A stretch of 63,378 bases of DNA from Pseudomonadales bacterium (lineage in GTDB: Bacteria; Pseudomonadota; Gammaproteobacteria; Pseudomonadales; Azotimanducaceae), in contig JAFMIA010000011.1 in the NCBI GenBank assembly GCA_017854255.1, positions 1-63,378 on the forward strand, given 5' to 3'. The translations under genes and the position numbers were made by a program. Under the pieces are notes generated by a model. The model worked only from the letters and a program-made list of their open reading frames with translations, made no database searches and had not been told where the DNA came from. Positions 63,248 through 63,378 of this stretch are shown here, one piece after another. Numbering within the stretch: the stretch's first letter is position 1; every line of letters starts with the position of its first letter.

Positions 63248-63378
63248 AACGCCATTGTCAATTTCCGCGTCTCACGGCCTGCCATTCGCTTGGGCTTCTG
63301 CCCATGCATCTGGCAACGGCACTCCAATGCGGTCGCCCATTACCTTTCACAGTCGTTTCCCGAACACAATCAGCGCGC

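Noticed and set aside
63347-63378. Minus-strand stretch at the right edge that could be the last codons of a gene (ALIVFGKRL then stop)
   Set aside because: Only about ten codons are visible, too few to support a gene, although the T-run on the minus side of the 63218-63247 hairpin would fit.

Overview
The window reads as chromosome of a gammaproteobacterium, probably an aquatic or marine one. From my knowledge of Pseudomonas aeruginosa, the backbone follows the same gene order: PBP1A, rpmE, priA, a SPOR protein, hslVU, a DUF971 gene, ubiE, ubiB, hisIE, tatABC, dtd, pip, typA, glutamine synthetase, ntrBC, trmL, secB, grxC, rhodanese, gpmI, envC, ctpA, hisA, hisB, then asmA, mutY, yggX. I see no insertion sequences, phage genes, CRISPR arrays or rRNA genes.

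Layout: 1-7.9 kb holds cell-wall, replication-restart and proteolysis genes. 7.9-12.5 kb holds ubiquinone synthesis, hisIE and the Tat translocase. 12.5-15.7 kb (minus strand) holds dtd, a proline-iminopeptidase homologue and typA. 15.9-20.4 kb is a nitrogen-control locus: a eukaryote-type (GSII) glutamine synthetase behind two NtrC-like sites, an IHF-like site and a sigma-54 promoter, followed by ntrBC with its own NtrC palindrome. 20.4-27.6 kb holds trmL, secB-grxC-rhodanese, gpmI-envC-ctpA and hisBA. A tRNA-Gly(CCC) lies at 28.0 kb.

28.2-49.3 kb is an accessory block where Pseudomonas has only a short hisB-asmA interval. It carries a DMT exporter, a peroxiredoxin, a phytanoyl-CoA-dioxygenase relative coupled to a pterin dehydratase, a GH2 glycosidase coupled to a beta-lactamase-fold protein, a two-subunit acyl-CoA dehydrogenase, an orphan sensor kinase, a class III CoA-transferase, an exported alpha/beta hydrolase with an ABC exporter, an alkylsulfatase catabolic operon and an adrenodoxin-reductase-type flavoprotein. 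The backbone resumes with asmA-mutY-yggX. Then come an SDR gene, a 21-bp tandem repeat, a large beta-propeller/amidohydrolase fusion, ybaK, an HNH gene, an HD phosphohydrolase and a TAXI-type TRAP transporter.

The most striking item is at 62852-63193: an ArsC-family thioredoxin-fold gene whose active site is read only through an in-frame TGA, giving U-T-T-C. A SECIS-like hairpin follows at the expected distance, so it is very probably a selenoprotein whose annotated start would otherwise be lost. Other notable points are a proline-iminopeptidase homologue with glycine in place of the catalytic serine, a beta-lactamase-fold protein with alanine in place of its nucleophile, and an amidohydrolase without its HxH motif. 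Genes expected by synteny but absent are argS, ubiJ, hisH and hisF.
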